Assembly (NCBI GenBank): GCA_963842065.1
Contig: CAWJEW010000004.1
Location: 62,001 to 126,000, forward strand
Direction of reading: 5' to 3'
Source: CAITWD01 sp963842065
GTDB taxonomy: Bacteria; Actinomycetota; Thermoleophilia; Miltoncostaeales; Miltoncostaeaceae
Length of the DNA stretch: 64,000 nt
Positions 37,163 to 45,738 of this stretch are shown one piece after another (the first letter of the stretch is position 1; the number at the start of each line of letters is the position of its first letter). The notes beneath the pieces are model-generated. The model searched no databases, was not told the origin of the DNA, and worked only from the letters and a program-made list of their open reading frames with translations. A program made the translations under genes and the position numbers.

Positions 37163-38179
37163 CTAGCGTCGGCGCGCGGCCCAGGCCCGCACCATCTGGC
37201 TGTGGCCCGATCCCGAGTCCTGGCGGATCTCGCGGCCGGTGAAGTGCAAGAACACGTCGTCGAGTGTCGGGCGGTGTACGTGCACGCTCTGCACGGGAAC
37301 CCCAACGATCGCGATCAGACCCGGCACCTGCGACTCACCGTCGGCGACCGAGACGACGATGCCCTCGTCGCGGCGCAGGAACTCCAGCCCCGCGGCCTCG
37401 AGGGCGCGCACGGCCGCGGCGTCGTCGCTCGTGTGCAGCTCGACCGTGTCCGCACCGACGGTTGCCTTGAGCGCGGCCGGCGTGTCGAGCGCGACGATGC
37501 GGCCCTCATCGATGATCGCGATCCGGTCCGCGTACTCGGCCTCTTCCATGTAGTGGGTCGTCAGCAGCACCGTGACCCCCTCCTCGTCGCGCAGCCGCAG
37601 CACGTCCTCCCACATCAACGCGCGCGTCTGCGGGTCGAGGCCGATTGTCGGCTCGTCGAGGAACAGCACCGCCGGGGTGTGCAGCATCCCGCGGGCGATC
37701 TCCAGGCGCCGCGCCATCCCGCCCGAGTACGTGGACACCAGGTCCCGGCGGCGATCGCTCAAGCTGACCAACGCCAGCACGCGGTCGATGCGCGGGCGGA
37801 CCAGGGCGGCCGGCATCCGGTAGAGGACCGCATGAAAGCGCAGGTTCTCCTCGGCGGTGAGCTGTTGGTCGAGCGTCTGTTCCTGGAACACCAGCCCGAT
37901 TCGGCGGCGGACGGCTTTGGGCTGCGCGACGACGTCGCACCCGGCGACATGGGCCGTTCCCGAGGTGGGCCGCGCCAGCGTGCACAGCATCTTGATGGTC
38001 GTCGACTTGCCGGCGCCATTGGGGCCGAGCAGCGCGAAGACCTCGCCTGTGCGGACGGAGAAGCTCACGTCGCGGACGGCCTCGACGTCACCGTAGCGCT
38101 TGGACAGACCCAGCACCTCGATCGCGGGGACGTCGGCGTCGACGTGGGCCAGTTGCGCTGCAAGATCCGCCGTGCTCAT
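37163..38179 (-). CDS. ABC transporter ATPase, daunorubicin-resistance (DrrA) type
   Basis: A 338-residue nucleotide-binding subunit. Walker A is GPNGAGKST, the Q-loop LVFQEQTLD, the signature YSGGMARRLEIARG, Walker B VLFLDEPTIGLDP and the H-loop TTHYMEEAEY, all intact. The extra C-terminal ~100 residues (DDVFLHFTGREIR) are typical of DrrA-like exporters of lipophilic compounds. ATG 38179 has an excellent GGAGGTGAG upstream. It powers the permease encoded immediately downstream. The substrate might be a drug or a lipid or glycan intermediate; the sequence does not say. Confidence 0.9.
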   Translation of the reverse strand: MSTADLAAQLAHVDADVPAIEVLGLSKRYGDVEAVRDVSFSVRTGEVFALLGPNGAGKSTTIKMLCTLARPTSGTAHVAGCDVVAQPKAVRRRIGLVFQEQTLDQQLTAEENLRFHAVLYRMPAALVRPRIDRVLALVSLSDRRRDLVSTYSGGMARRLEIARGMLHTPAVLFLDEPTIGLDPQTRALMWEDVLRLRDEEGVTVLLTTHYMEEAEYADRIAIIDEGRIVALDTPAALKATVGADTVELHTSDDAAAVRALEAAGLEFLRRDEGIVVSVADGESQVPGLIAIVGVPVQSVHVHRPTLDDVFLHFTGREIRQDSGSGHSQMVRAWAARRR

Positions 38180-39005
38180 GGGCTCACCTCCGCCAAGACC
38201 GCGGCCGGCGCACCGGCGCCAGAGCGACGATGCGTCCACCTCCCTAAGGGTAGACCACCCGACCGGGCACGGCGCGGCCGGGTACCCCGCGCGATCGCCC
38301 GCACACCGCGCACGTTCTGGGCAGGCGCACCCATACCCGTGATCGCACTGGCGGCGCGGGCCCGACTCGGGGTGGTCGACCGCCGGCGCGCGGCGCTCGC
38401 GGCCATCGCGTCCGCAAACGACGCGCCGAGCGGACGCGCCAGGATGGACGCGGCCCAGAACGCGACGATCGGGTTCAGCCCGTGGCGGGCGTACCGCGCC
38501 CACGGGATCAGGATCGCGATCGCACACGGCACCCCGGGGGCGAAGTCGCCAAGATGCGGCGGCGTGGCGGTCATCTGCCCGGTCGCGGTGCCGAGCGCGA
38601 AGCTCGCCGGCACCGCCGCCCAGTACGAGCGCTCGCGCCGCGGCGAGTCGATGCTGCGAGTCGACAGCGTGCCTTCGCCGCGGCACCGGGCCACGAAGAT
38701 CGCCGCGAGCGCGTCCGCGACCACGACCGTCGGGACCGGGGACGGTACGCCGAACCCGACGTGCACCACGTCGGCGACCATGGTGGCGAACACGCTGACC
38801 ATCACCACGACCAACCAGTCGATCCACGGCACCTAACGCGGGGCGCCAAGCTACGTGGCCGACGCGGCGATGAACGCGATCAACCCCATGAGCACGGCGA
38901 CCGGGCGAACAGGTGTCTGACGAGGACGTCCGAGACCACCTCAGCGATTCCGGTGGTCAGGATCTTGGTGACCCAGATCAGGGCGGTGATGTCCGGAACC
39001 TTCAC
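38176..39005 (-). pseudogene. COG4705-type membrane protein with a frameshift and two in-frame TAGs
   Basis: Reading from GTG 39005, KVPDITALIWVTKILTTGIAE opens a protein with the layout of COG4705 membrane-anchored proteins. The frame changes near 38910 (VAVLMGLIAFIAASAT), then TAG at 38851-38853 and again at 38833-38835, directly before VPWIDWLVVVMVSVFATM, GTLSTRSIDSPRRERSYWAAV and AFWAASILARPLGASF. The second TAG stands where related proteins have Tyr (R-Y-V-P-W). The last ~60 residues are Arg-rich and may be out of frame; their TGA overlaps the ATPase start (ATGA). Function of the family is unknown. Confidence 0.65.
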
Positions 39006-39166
39006 GAACCCCGACCGGTGTACCGGGACGTGGCGGCTGCCTCGGGCGGAGCCCGTGCGGCGAGTGCTCGTGCCGAAGTGATCCCTGCGTGGCTCGGCGC
39101 GGCGCCGCTCGGACTGCAGTCGGGTCCGCGGCGCACACGGGGGCGGCGGGTGCGGCCGGCGACGCG

Positions 39167-39571
39167 CTATGCGCCCGGCGCGGGTCCGGCGTCCGTGCGG
39201 GCATCGGCCGCCCGAAATGCCGTCCTCGCCGCATCAACCGCATTCATCGCGGCCGGGAACCCGCCGTAGAGCGACATCTGGATGATCACCTCCACGATCT
39301 CCTGGCGCGTGACGCCGACCGCGAGCGCGCCCTCGATATGGGCGACCAGCTGGGGCTGCGCGGTGCCGAGCGCCACGAGCGCCGCCACGGTGGCGAGCTG
39401 CCGGTCCCGTAGCGATAGCCCGGGGCGCGCATAGACTTCGCCGAACCCGAACTCGACGATGTACCGCGCAAGATCCGGGGCGATATCGGACAGCTCGGCG
39501 ACCAGGGCGGCGCCCCCGCCGGCATGGATCTGGTCGAACAGCTCGGATCCGCGGGCAAAGCGGTCGTCCAT
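39167..39571 (-). CDS. Carboxymuconolactone decarboxylase-like protein
   Basis: A 134-residue all-helical protein of the CMD/AhpD superfamily. FGEVYARPGLSLRDRQLATVAALVALGTAQPQL and the following GVTRQEIVEVIIQMSLYGGFPAAMNAV are the typical PcaC-like core. The CxxC redox pair of AhpD is absent, so the decarboxylase-like branch is favoured. ATG 39571 has AGGAG six bases upstream; the longer frame to 39667 is not needed. The gene stands alone and its substrate is unknown. Confidence 0.85.
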   Translation of the reverse strand: MDDRFARGSELFDQIHAGGGAALVAELSDIAPDLARYIVEFGFGEVYARPGLSLRDRQLATVAALVALGTAQPQLVAHIEGALAVGVTRQEIVEVIIQMSLYGGFPAAMNAVDAARTAFRAADARTDAGPAPGA

Positions 39572-39863
39572 CTGGGTCTCCTGGCTCGGGTGTCCGTCCG
39601 CGGACTCTACGGCCTCGATGCCGCTGTGGTACCGGAATCCGGGTGCCGTGCGCTCACGCTGCGCCATGTGGACCCCACAGGCGTGTTAAGCGCGATCGCG
39701 CCCTCGTCGATGCAGTGCTGGCACCTGTTGCAGTCCGTGAACCGAATGTAAGCGGATTGTGAGGAATGCTGGGACCGATCGACGCTCGCATCGAGTTTCC
39801 AACCCGATTGCCGATGTCGGAATTGGATCGCGAACAGCCCCGAGAAAGACAAGGAGTACCTCC

Positions 39864-41006
39864 ATGTCCCCTCTCAGACATACCCGACACCTCTCACGTC
39901 GACATCGCATCGCAGGCCTGGTGGCCGCGGTCGGGATCGTGGCGACGACCGGATTGACGGGCGCCGCGATGGCGAGCACGGGCACACGGACCAGTGCGAC
40001 GACCACCAAGGCCTCGCCGAAGTCCTCGACCGCCAAGGGCAAGAAGTCGAAGAGCGGTCACGGCGCCACCGGGTCGACCGGGTCCACGGGCTCGACCGGA
40101 CCGACCGGGTCGACCGGACCGACGGGCTCGACCGGACCGACGGGGTCGACGGGATCCACTGGGCCGACAGGGTCGACCGGGTCCACGGGCTCGACCGGAT
40201 CCATCGGGCCGTCGGGCCCGGCCCCCGCGGGATCGTGGTGGGTCCCAAATGGATCGGTTCCGATGCCCTACCAGTATGAGCTCGACCATCCGCTGAGCCT
40301 GACGAGCGCTGCGGATATGGGCACCGACGCCAAGACGTACACGGGCGCCGCAGCGCCCGCACCCGTCGTGTACGACATCGACGGGTTCGACAACCCCGCC
40401 TCGACGGTCGCCGGACTGCACGCCCTTGGGGCGCGCGTCATCTGCTACCTGAGCGCGGGGAGCTACGAGAACTGGCGACCCGATGCCGCGAGCTTCCCGC
40501 CCGGGTTGCTCGGCGCCAGCGACGGCTGGCCGGGTGAGCAGTGGCTCAACATTTCTCCGTCCGGACCCTACTACGCGCAGCTACAGGCAATCATGCTGGC
40601 CCGCGTGCAGATGTGCGCGTCGAAGGGCTTCGACGGTGTCGATTTCGACAACATCGACGGCTCGGAGAACTCGACCGGCTTTACGATCACCACCGCCGAG
40701 GACAACCAGTACGTCGAGTGGCTCGCCGCCACGGCACACTCGCTCGGGCTGGCTGCGTTCCAGAAGAACTACGTGGACCAGTCGGCGGTGCTCCAGCCGT
40801 ACTTCGATGGCGTGATCGACGAGCAGTGCTTCCAGTACAACGAATGCGGCGAGCTCCAGCCGTACCTGAGCGCACACAAGCCCGTCCTGGAAGCCGAATA
40901 CAGCACGTCCCCGGCGAGCTATTGCCCGACGGCGAACCTCGACAACATCAATTCGGTCCTCTTTGACCTCAACCTCGACGGGGCTGTGCGGGTGACCTGC
41001 CGCTGA
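39864..41006 (+). CDS. Secreted GH114 endo-alpha-1,4-polygalactosaminidase-like enzyme with collagen-like linker
   Basis: A 380-residue exported protein: signal peptide (1-37), a basic Ser/Lys linker, 18 collagen-like GxT/GxP triplets (67-120) and a GH114 catalytic domain. The family signature is strong: VVYDIDGFDN, RVICYLSAGSYENWRPD, FDGVDFDNIDG (Asp257/260/262 region) and DEQCFQY (Glu320), the last two holding the expected acidic catalytic residues. GH114 enzymes such as fungal Ega3 cut galactosamine-rich alpha-1,4-linked polymers. AAGGAG precedes the ATG. A tandem paralogue follows at 41209, and Agd3-like deacetylases lie at 3230 and 27185. Enzyme family is well supported; the native polymer is inferred. 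Confidence 0.88.
   Translation: MSPLRHTRHLSRRHRIAGLVAAVGIVATTGLTGAAMASTGTRTSATTTKASPKSSTAKGKKSKSGHGATGSTGSTGSTGPTGSTGPTGSTGPTGSTGSTGPTGSTGSTGSTGSIGPSGPAPAGSWWVPNGSVPMPYQYELDHPLSLTSAADMGTDAKTYTGAAAPAPVVYDIDGFDNPASTVAGLHALGARVICYLSAGSYENWRPDAASFPPGLLGASDGWPGEQWLNISPSGPYYAQLQAIMLARVQMCASKGFDGVDFDNIDGSENSTGFTITTAEDNQYVEWLAATAHSLGLAAFQKNYVDQSAVLQPYFDGVIDEQCFQYNECGELQPYLSAHKPVLEAEYSTSPASYCPTANLDNINSVLFDLNLDGAVRVTCR
40062..40223 (+). repeat. Collagen-like Gly-Ser/Pro-Thr triplet repeat
   Basis: Eighteen consecutive 9-bp units (GGxTCGACC / GGxCCGACG type) encode GAT, GST, GPT and related triplets without interruption. It forms the spacer between signal peptide and GH114 domain and is absent from the tandem paralogue. 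Confidence 0.85.
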
Positions 41007-41026
41007 CCCCGTCGCTCCGTGCGCGA

Positions 41027-41057
41027 CGCCGGCCCCGCGGCACGCGTGGGGCCGGCG
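41027..41057 (+). terminator. Hairpin between the tandem GH114 genes
   Basis: CGCCGGCCCC and GGGGCCGGCG pair perfectly around an 11-base loop, 20 bases after the first gene's stop. The two GH114 genes may therefore be separate transcription units or attenuated. Confidence 0.6.
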
Positions 41058-41208
41058 CCATCGAGCACCGCCTCGCCCTCCCGCCCGGCGCGTCTGATAT
41101 ATCGCCCTTGCAACACATCGCGCCGGTGCGGACGAGATCCTGGAGAATGGCATTCGCAGACGCCCGATAGCTCATCGCTTCCCACGGCGGGGCCCACTGG
41201 CCGCCACC

Positions 41209-42087
41209 GTGGTGGCGTGCCTGACTGCGCTCCTGGTGGCGGCCCTGCTGGCGACCTCGCCCGCACCGCTCAGCGCGGCCAAACGCAAGGTCGTCCGTCC
41301 GAAGGTCATCCCGCACTGGGTACCCGACGCCCGCACCTCGTGGCAGTGGGAGATCGACCACCCGCTTAACGTGCACAGCGCGAGCGACATGGGTACCAAC
41401 GGCACGCTCTATACGGGGGCCCGAGCGTCGGCGCCGCAGGTGTACGACATCGACGGGTTCGACAACACGGCCGGATCGGTGAACCTGCTGCATCGCGAGC
41501 ACAAGCGGGTGATCTGCTACCTCAGCGTGGGGACCTGGGAGAGTTGGCGCCCGGACGCGTCGACGTTCCCCGCCGCGCTGCTCGGCAACGCGGACCCCGG
41601 CTGGACGGGCGAGCGATACCTCGACATCGGTCCGAGCCCCTATTACGGCAAGCTGCAGGCGATCATGTATCGCCGCCTGGAGATGTGCCGGAGCAAGCAT
41701 TTCGACGGCGTCGAGTTCGACAACATGGACGTCGCGGAAAACGACAGCGGGTTCAACATCACGATCGCCCAGGACAACGCGTACGTGCGCTGGCTCGCCG
41801 CCAAGGCCCACTCCCTCGGGCTCGCCGCGGGCCAGAAGAACTACTTCGACCAGTCCGGCGCGCTGGTGCATTCCATGGACTTCATGATCTCCGAGCAGTG
41901 CTTCCAATACGACAACTGCGACCAGGTCGCGCCTTACCTGCGGGCCCACAAAGCCGTGTTCGAGGCCGAGTACCGGGACCAGGGTGCGAACCCAAAGGCA
42001 TACTGCCACGCCTCCAACCGGCTGAACCTGAACACCGACGAGTTTGTCACGAATCTCGACGGCAGCCTCCGGGTGACCTGCCGCTGA
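41209..42087 (+). CDS. Second GH114 endo-alpha-1,4-polygalactosaminidase-like enzyme
   Basis: A tandem paralogue of the preceding gene without the collagen-like linker. It keeps QVYDIDGFDN, RVICYLSVGTWESWRPD, FDGVEFDNMD (Asp166/Asp171) and SEQCFQY (Glu229), and ends with the same LRVTCR. Note FDGVEFDN against FDGVDFDN in its neighbour. The start is unclear: GTG 41209 leaves a short hydrophobic leader; the frame stays open upstream and would give a better signal peptide (RRRPIAHRFPRRGPLAATVV...) from an ATT at 41152, while the ATG at 41147 is one base out of frame. Likely exported and acting on the same class of polymer. Confidence 0.85.
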   Translation: MVACLTALLVAALLATSPAPLSAAKRKVVRPKVIPHWVPDARTSWQWEIDHPLNVHSASDMGTNGTLYTGARASAPQVYDIDGFDNTAGSVNLLHREHKRVICYLSVGTWESWRPDASTFPAALLGNADPGWTGERYLDIGPSPYYGKLQAIMYRRLEMCRSKHFDGVEFDNMDVAENDSGFNITIAQDNAYVRWLAAKAHSLGLAAGQKNYFDQSGALVHSMDFMISEQCFQYDNCDQVAPYLRAHKAVFEAEYRDQGANPKAYCHASNRLNLNTDEFVTNLDGSLRVTCR

Positions 42088-42100
42088 TCGTCTCCGCGCG

Positions 42101-43039
42101 CTAGGCCCCGGCCGGGTACGCCACTGGGGGCGGTGCGTCGCCACTATTGGCCAGGACCTGGGCGAGCAGCGCCTGCGGGCTCGTGCCGCCGAGCACCCGC
42201 AGACGCGCCAGGCGGTAGGTGTCGGCAGGGCTGCCCCACCCGAAGATCACCGTGGTCGACCCGAGATAGCCGGCGGCCTTGACCATGGCGACGACCCGCG
42301 AGTCGTAGTGACCTGACGGATAACAGAACCAGTTGACCGGTACCCCGTAATCGCGCCGGATGCGCTGGCGCGACACCGTGACCTCGTAGGTGAGCCGTGC
42401 CGCCCCGAGCGTGGGCAAATCGGCGTGGGTAAACCCTTGCGTGTCGAGCTCCCACCCGGCCGCGACCATGCCGCGGACCTGCTTGGGGCTGAGCCCCTGC
42501 GGGGCGTGCAGCGACAGCTGCAGGTTCAAGACCGCGATCCAACCCATGGCCCGCAGGATCGGCAGGGCTTCGCTGTACTGGGAGGCATAGCCGTTGTCGA
42601 ACGTGATGATGATCGGATGCGCCGGCAGCTGGGCCCCGTAGCGCCAATAGGCCCATGCCTGATCGAGGCTGATCGCCCGGAAGCCGGCGCGCTGGAGCGC
42701 GTGCATCTGGCCGGCGAACTCGCTCGGCGCCACCCACAACCCCGGGAAGGCCGCGCTCGCGCTCGGCGCCTGAATCACGTGGTACATCAGGATCGGGATG
42801 CGGCGGGTCCCGGGGGAAACGGGCGGGGACGGCAAGAACTGCGGCGAGGCCGGTGCGGACACGACCGCCGTGTCTGCCACCGAGGCCGCGGTATGTGACG
42901 CACTCCCCGACCCACCGAGGGCGATCCGAATGAGCAGGCCGGCGAGCAGTACCCCGGCGACGGCGAGCAGCGCGAGCCGACGCCGGCGTTGGACGCGGCG
43001 GCGCGCGGCGCGCCGTGCGATGCTCTGTTCGCGATCCAT
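42101..43039 (-). CDS. CE4/NodB-like protein with altered metal ligands
   Basis: A 312-residue signal-anchored protein with a very basic N-terminus and membrane segment (residues 21-41), a Ser/Pro linker and a NodB-type domain. The lead-in IPILMYHVI is canonical, but motif 1 reads TFDNGY (Asp148, Asn149 in place of the metal Asp), motif 2 reads TQGFTHADL (Gln201 in place of the first metal His; His205 kept) and motif 3 is FCYPSG. It may bind metal weakly, bind sugar without cleaving it, or use a variant mechanism. It is convergent with the second GH114 gene, only 13 bases away. Confidence 0.8.
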   Translation of the reverse strand: MDREQSIARRAARRRVQRRRRLALLAVAGVLLAGLLIRIALGGSGSASHTAASVADTAVVSAPASPQFLPSPPVSPGTRRIPILMYHVIQAPSASAAFPGLWVAPSEFAGQMHALQRAGFRAISLDQAWAYWRYGAQLPAHPIIITFDNGYASQYSEALPILRAMGWIAVLNLQLSLHAPQGLSPKQVRGMVAAGWELDTQGFTHADLPTLGAARLTYEVTVSRQRIRRDYGVPVNWFCYPSGHYDSRVVAMVKAAGYLGSTTVIFGWGSPADTYRLARLRVLGGTSPQALLAQVLANSGDAPPPVAYPAGA

Positions 43040-43233
43040 TCTGCGCGCAGGATAGCGATCTCGAGGCGGTGGCCCGCCGATCCCACCCGGAGGTGCGGCC
43101 TGGAGCCCGGGAGTGCCCTACCCTGTAACTGTTCTGGAGGTCTCGCCACAGCGCAGACCGCCGCATCGTCGCCGGCACCGCGTTCCGCGGACGCCACGCA
43201 CCAACCGAGTCTGATCCCAAGGCCACCATCCGC

Positions 43234-44646
43234 ATGCGCACCCTGTCTCGCTTCCGCTGGCTGATTGCGATCGCAAGCGCGCTCGCCCTGCTGGTCCCGG
43301 TGCCCTTCGCCGCGGCGCTCGCCGGTGGCGGCAGCTCCGGATTCGGCGGCGAGGGAGGCTTCGGCGGGGGCGGGTTCGGCGGCGGCGGGTTCGGCGGCAT
43401 CGGCGGGGGCGGGTTGGGTGCAGGGGGCATCTACATCGGCGCGCTCTCGCCCGTGACGATGGGGGTGATCGTGCTGGCCGTGCTCGCGATCATCGCGTTC
43501 ATCGCGCTGCGGACGGCCTGGATGGCCGAACAGGTGCGGGCGGCGCGACGCCGGCGTGCGCAGCGGGACCGTCAGATACACAGCGTGGCGCTCGACGCGG
43601 CGATGGTCGAGCCGATCTTCGACCCCGACGCGGTCCACCATAAGGCGGCCGACCTGTTCGTCGAGATCCAGGCGGCCTGGACCGACCGCGACCGCGGCCG
43701 GCTGCACCAGATCGTCGGCCCGGACCTGATGGTCGAGTGGGAGCGCCGGCTGGACGATTTCGACCGGCGCGGCTGGCACAACATCGTGCAGGTCCTTGAG
43801 GGTCCGACCGTGCAGTACATCAGCCTGGCGAACCACGGCGAGCGCGAGCTGGACCGCGTGGTGATCTTCATCGAGGCGGTCGTCTCGGACTACGTGCAGG
43901 TCGATCGCAGCGGCATGATCCTCACCCACGACAGCGGCAGCTCGCCGCGGACGCGTGTCGGCGAGTACTGGACGCTCGCACCCAGCGAGGACCATTGGAT
44001 GCTGGTCTCGATCGAGCAGCCCGCCGAGGGCGAATATCACTTGCACGAACGCCCGATCCCGCGCCCCGAAGACGACGAGCACCTGCGCGACGACACGTTC
44101 CTGGCGATGGCCGCGGCCGACAAGCTCCCGGAGGGTTTCACGCCCGCCAACCTGGTCAACGTCGAGTTCGCCGACGATGCCCGCGCAGCCGCGCTCGATC
44201 TCTCCCTGGCCGATCCCCGGTTCTCGCTCGATGTCCTGGAGACGTCGGTGCGCCAGGTCATCGATGCCTGGTCGCAGGCCGTCGACGGTGCGGACACCCC
44301 GCTGGAGGCCGTCGCGACCCGCGATGCGGTCGATCAGCTCCTGTATGACAGTGACGTGCGCCGGGTCACCCGCGTGGTGGTGCGCGGGCCGATGGTGCGC
44401 CAGGTCAAGGTGGCCCAGCTGGATGTCAACCATCAGCCGCCGCGGATGCGCGTCGACGCGGAGCTCGGCGGCTTCCGCTACGTCGAGGACCGCGACACGG
44501 TCGCCGTCGTCGAGGGCAGCAAGACGCGTCCGAGCGCGTTCACCGAGCAGTTCACGCTCGAGTTGGTCGACGGATCGGCGGCGCGACCGTGGCAGGTGGT
44601 CTCCGCAGCAAAGCTGCCGGGCCAGCTCAAGAGCGAGCGTCGCTAG
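43234..44646 (+). CDS. Tim44-like domain protein with glycine-rich N-terminus
   Basis: A 470-residue protein: signal-like start (residues 1-30), a Gly-rich stretch (GGEGGFGGGGFGGGG type, 31-70), one transmembrane segment (~76-98), a basic juxtamembrane region and then a Tim44-like domain (LFVEIQAAWTDRDRGRLHQIVGPDLMVEWERRLDDF...WHNIVQV). The rest is acidic and beta-rich and appears to contain a second related domain. Bacterial Tim44-like proteins are poorly understood; mitochondrial Tim44 docks import chaperones. It stands between the CE4 gene and the ArdC-like gene; no operon partner is evident. Confidence 0.8.
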   Translation: MRTLSRFRWLIAIASALALLVPVPFAAALAGGGSSGFGGEGGFGGGGFGGGGFGGIGGGGLGAGGIYIGALSPVTMGVIVLAVLAIIAFIALRTAWMAEQVRAARRRRAQRDRQIHSVALDAAMVEPIFDPDAVHHKAADLFVEIQAAWTDRDRGRLHQIVGPDLMVEWERRLDDFDRRGWHNIVQVLEGPTVQYISLANHGERELDRVVIFIEAVVSDYVQVDRSGMILTHDSGSSPRTRVGEYWTLAPSEDHWMLVSIEQPAEGEYHLHERPIPRPEDDEHLRDDTFLAMAAADKLPEGFTPANLVNVEFADDARAAALDLSLADPRFSLDVLETSVRQVIDAWSQAVDGADTPLEAVATRDAVDQLLYDSDVRRVTRVVVRGPMVRQVKVAQLDVNHQPPRMRVDAELGGFRYVEDRDTVAVVEGSKTRPSAFTEQFTLELVDGSAARPWQVVSAAKLPGQLKSERR

Positions 44647-44772
44647 CCGACCCCCGCCTATGCCGGGCTCGGCCCATCAACCGGATGACCCGACGCTGAC
44701 GTCGGCCCCCGGCCGCCGGTGCCGCCGCAGTCCACACCGCGGCGCCGGCGGTCCGCACCTCCGGGAGGACCC

Positions 44773-45666
44773 ATGCCCGCCTCGCCCGCCCGCGCGCCGG
44801 GGATCGCGCGCAGCTCCTACGCGCGGATCACCGACGACCTGATCGCCCTGCTCGACGCCGGGGTCGTGCCATGGCGACGCCCCTGGACCGCCCGCGGCCC
44901 ATGCAACCTGGTCAGCCGCCGGCCGTATCGCGGCATCAACGTACTCGTGCTTGCGTGCCAGGGCCGCCCGTCGCCCTGGTGGCTGACCTACCGCCAGGCA
45001 ACCGGGCTCGGCGGGCGCATCCGCGCCGGTGAGCGCGGGACGCAAGTCGTGTTCTGGCGGGTGATCGATCCCGACCCGGACGGAACCTCGGGATCGGGCC
45101 GGCGCGGGGTCGTGCTGCGGGCCTACACCGTCTTCCATGAGAGCCAGTGCGAGCTGCCCGAGGGTGTCGTGCCGCCGGAGGCCGAGGCCCGCCCAGGGAT
45201 CCGGTCCTGCGATGAGGTCCTCGGGGCCATGCCCGATCCGCCGCATGTGGTGGCCGGCAGCGACGTCGCCTGCTACCTGCCCGTGACCGACACGGTGCAC
45301 GTCCCGCGCCGGGCGGACTTCGCACAGCCCGAGGCCTACTACGCCACGCTGTTTCATGAACTGGCCCACGCAACGGGCCACCCGCTGCGGCTAAACCGCT
45401 CGGCGCTCGTGACGCCCGCACCCTTCGGCTCACCCGACTACTCGCAGGAAGAACTCGTCGCCGAGATGGCCAGCGCGTTCGTCTGCGGGGCGACGGGAAT
45501 CGCTCCGGCAACGCTGACCGCGAGCGCCGAATACATCGCCGGATGGCTCCAGGCGCTCCGCGCCGACCGGCGTCTGGTCGTCGTGGCCGCGGGGCACGCG
45601 CAGCGCGCGGCCGACCTGATCCTCGGCGTGCCGGCGCCCGGAAGTCCGGGCGGATCGTGCCGATGA
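44773..45666 (+). CDS. ArdC-like antirestriction protein / zincin metallopeptidase
   Basis: A 297-residue protein with the ArdC two-domain plan. The N-terminal ssDNA-binding part reads YARITDDLIALLDAGVVPWRRPW...NLVSRRPYRGIN; the C-terminal metallopeptidase part has FHELAHATGH (residues 194-203) and the third ligand region SQEELVAEMASAFVC (Glu231). ArdC proteins are carried on conjugative elements and protect incoming DNA from restriction. The ATG has GGGAGGACCC upstream. It opens the region that includes the type IV secretion-like operon at 51-57 kb, so it may mark a mobile element, but no relaxase or integrase is in view. Confidence 0.88.
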   Translation: MPASPARAPGIARSSYARITDDLIALLDAGVVPWRRPWTARGPCNLVSRRPYRGINVLVLACQGRPSPWWLTYRQATGLGGRIRAGERGTQVVFWRVIDPDPDGTSGSGRRGVVLRAYTVFHESQCELPEGVVPPEAEARPGIRSCDEVLGAMPDPPHVVAGSDVACYLPVTDTVHVPRRADFAQPEAYYATLFHELAHATGHPLRLNRSALVTPAPFGSPDYSQEELVAEMASAFVCGATGIAPATLTASAEYIAGWLQALRADRRLVVVAAGHAQRAADLILGVPAPGSPGGSCR

Positions 45667-45738
45667 GCGCCGTCACCGGGGTCGCGCGCGCACCACGGCC
45701 GCGCCCACCGGCCGCAACACGCAGTAATCTGCGTCCTC

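Noticed and set aside
22031..38853. Genetic-code change (TAG read as Tyr, TGA as Trp)
   Set aside because: TAG and TGA both terminate many intact genes in the window at natural domain ends (for example glnB, amt, zwf), so a general reassignment is not possible.
43234..44646. Treating the glycine-rich Tim44-like protein as part of the secretion system
   Set aside because: It lies upstream with its own context and has no link by overlap or known function; the neighbourhood alone is not enough.
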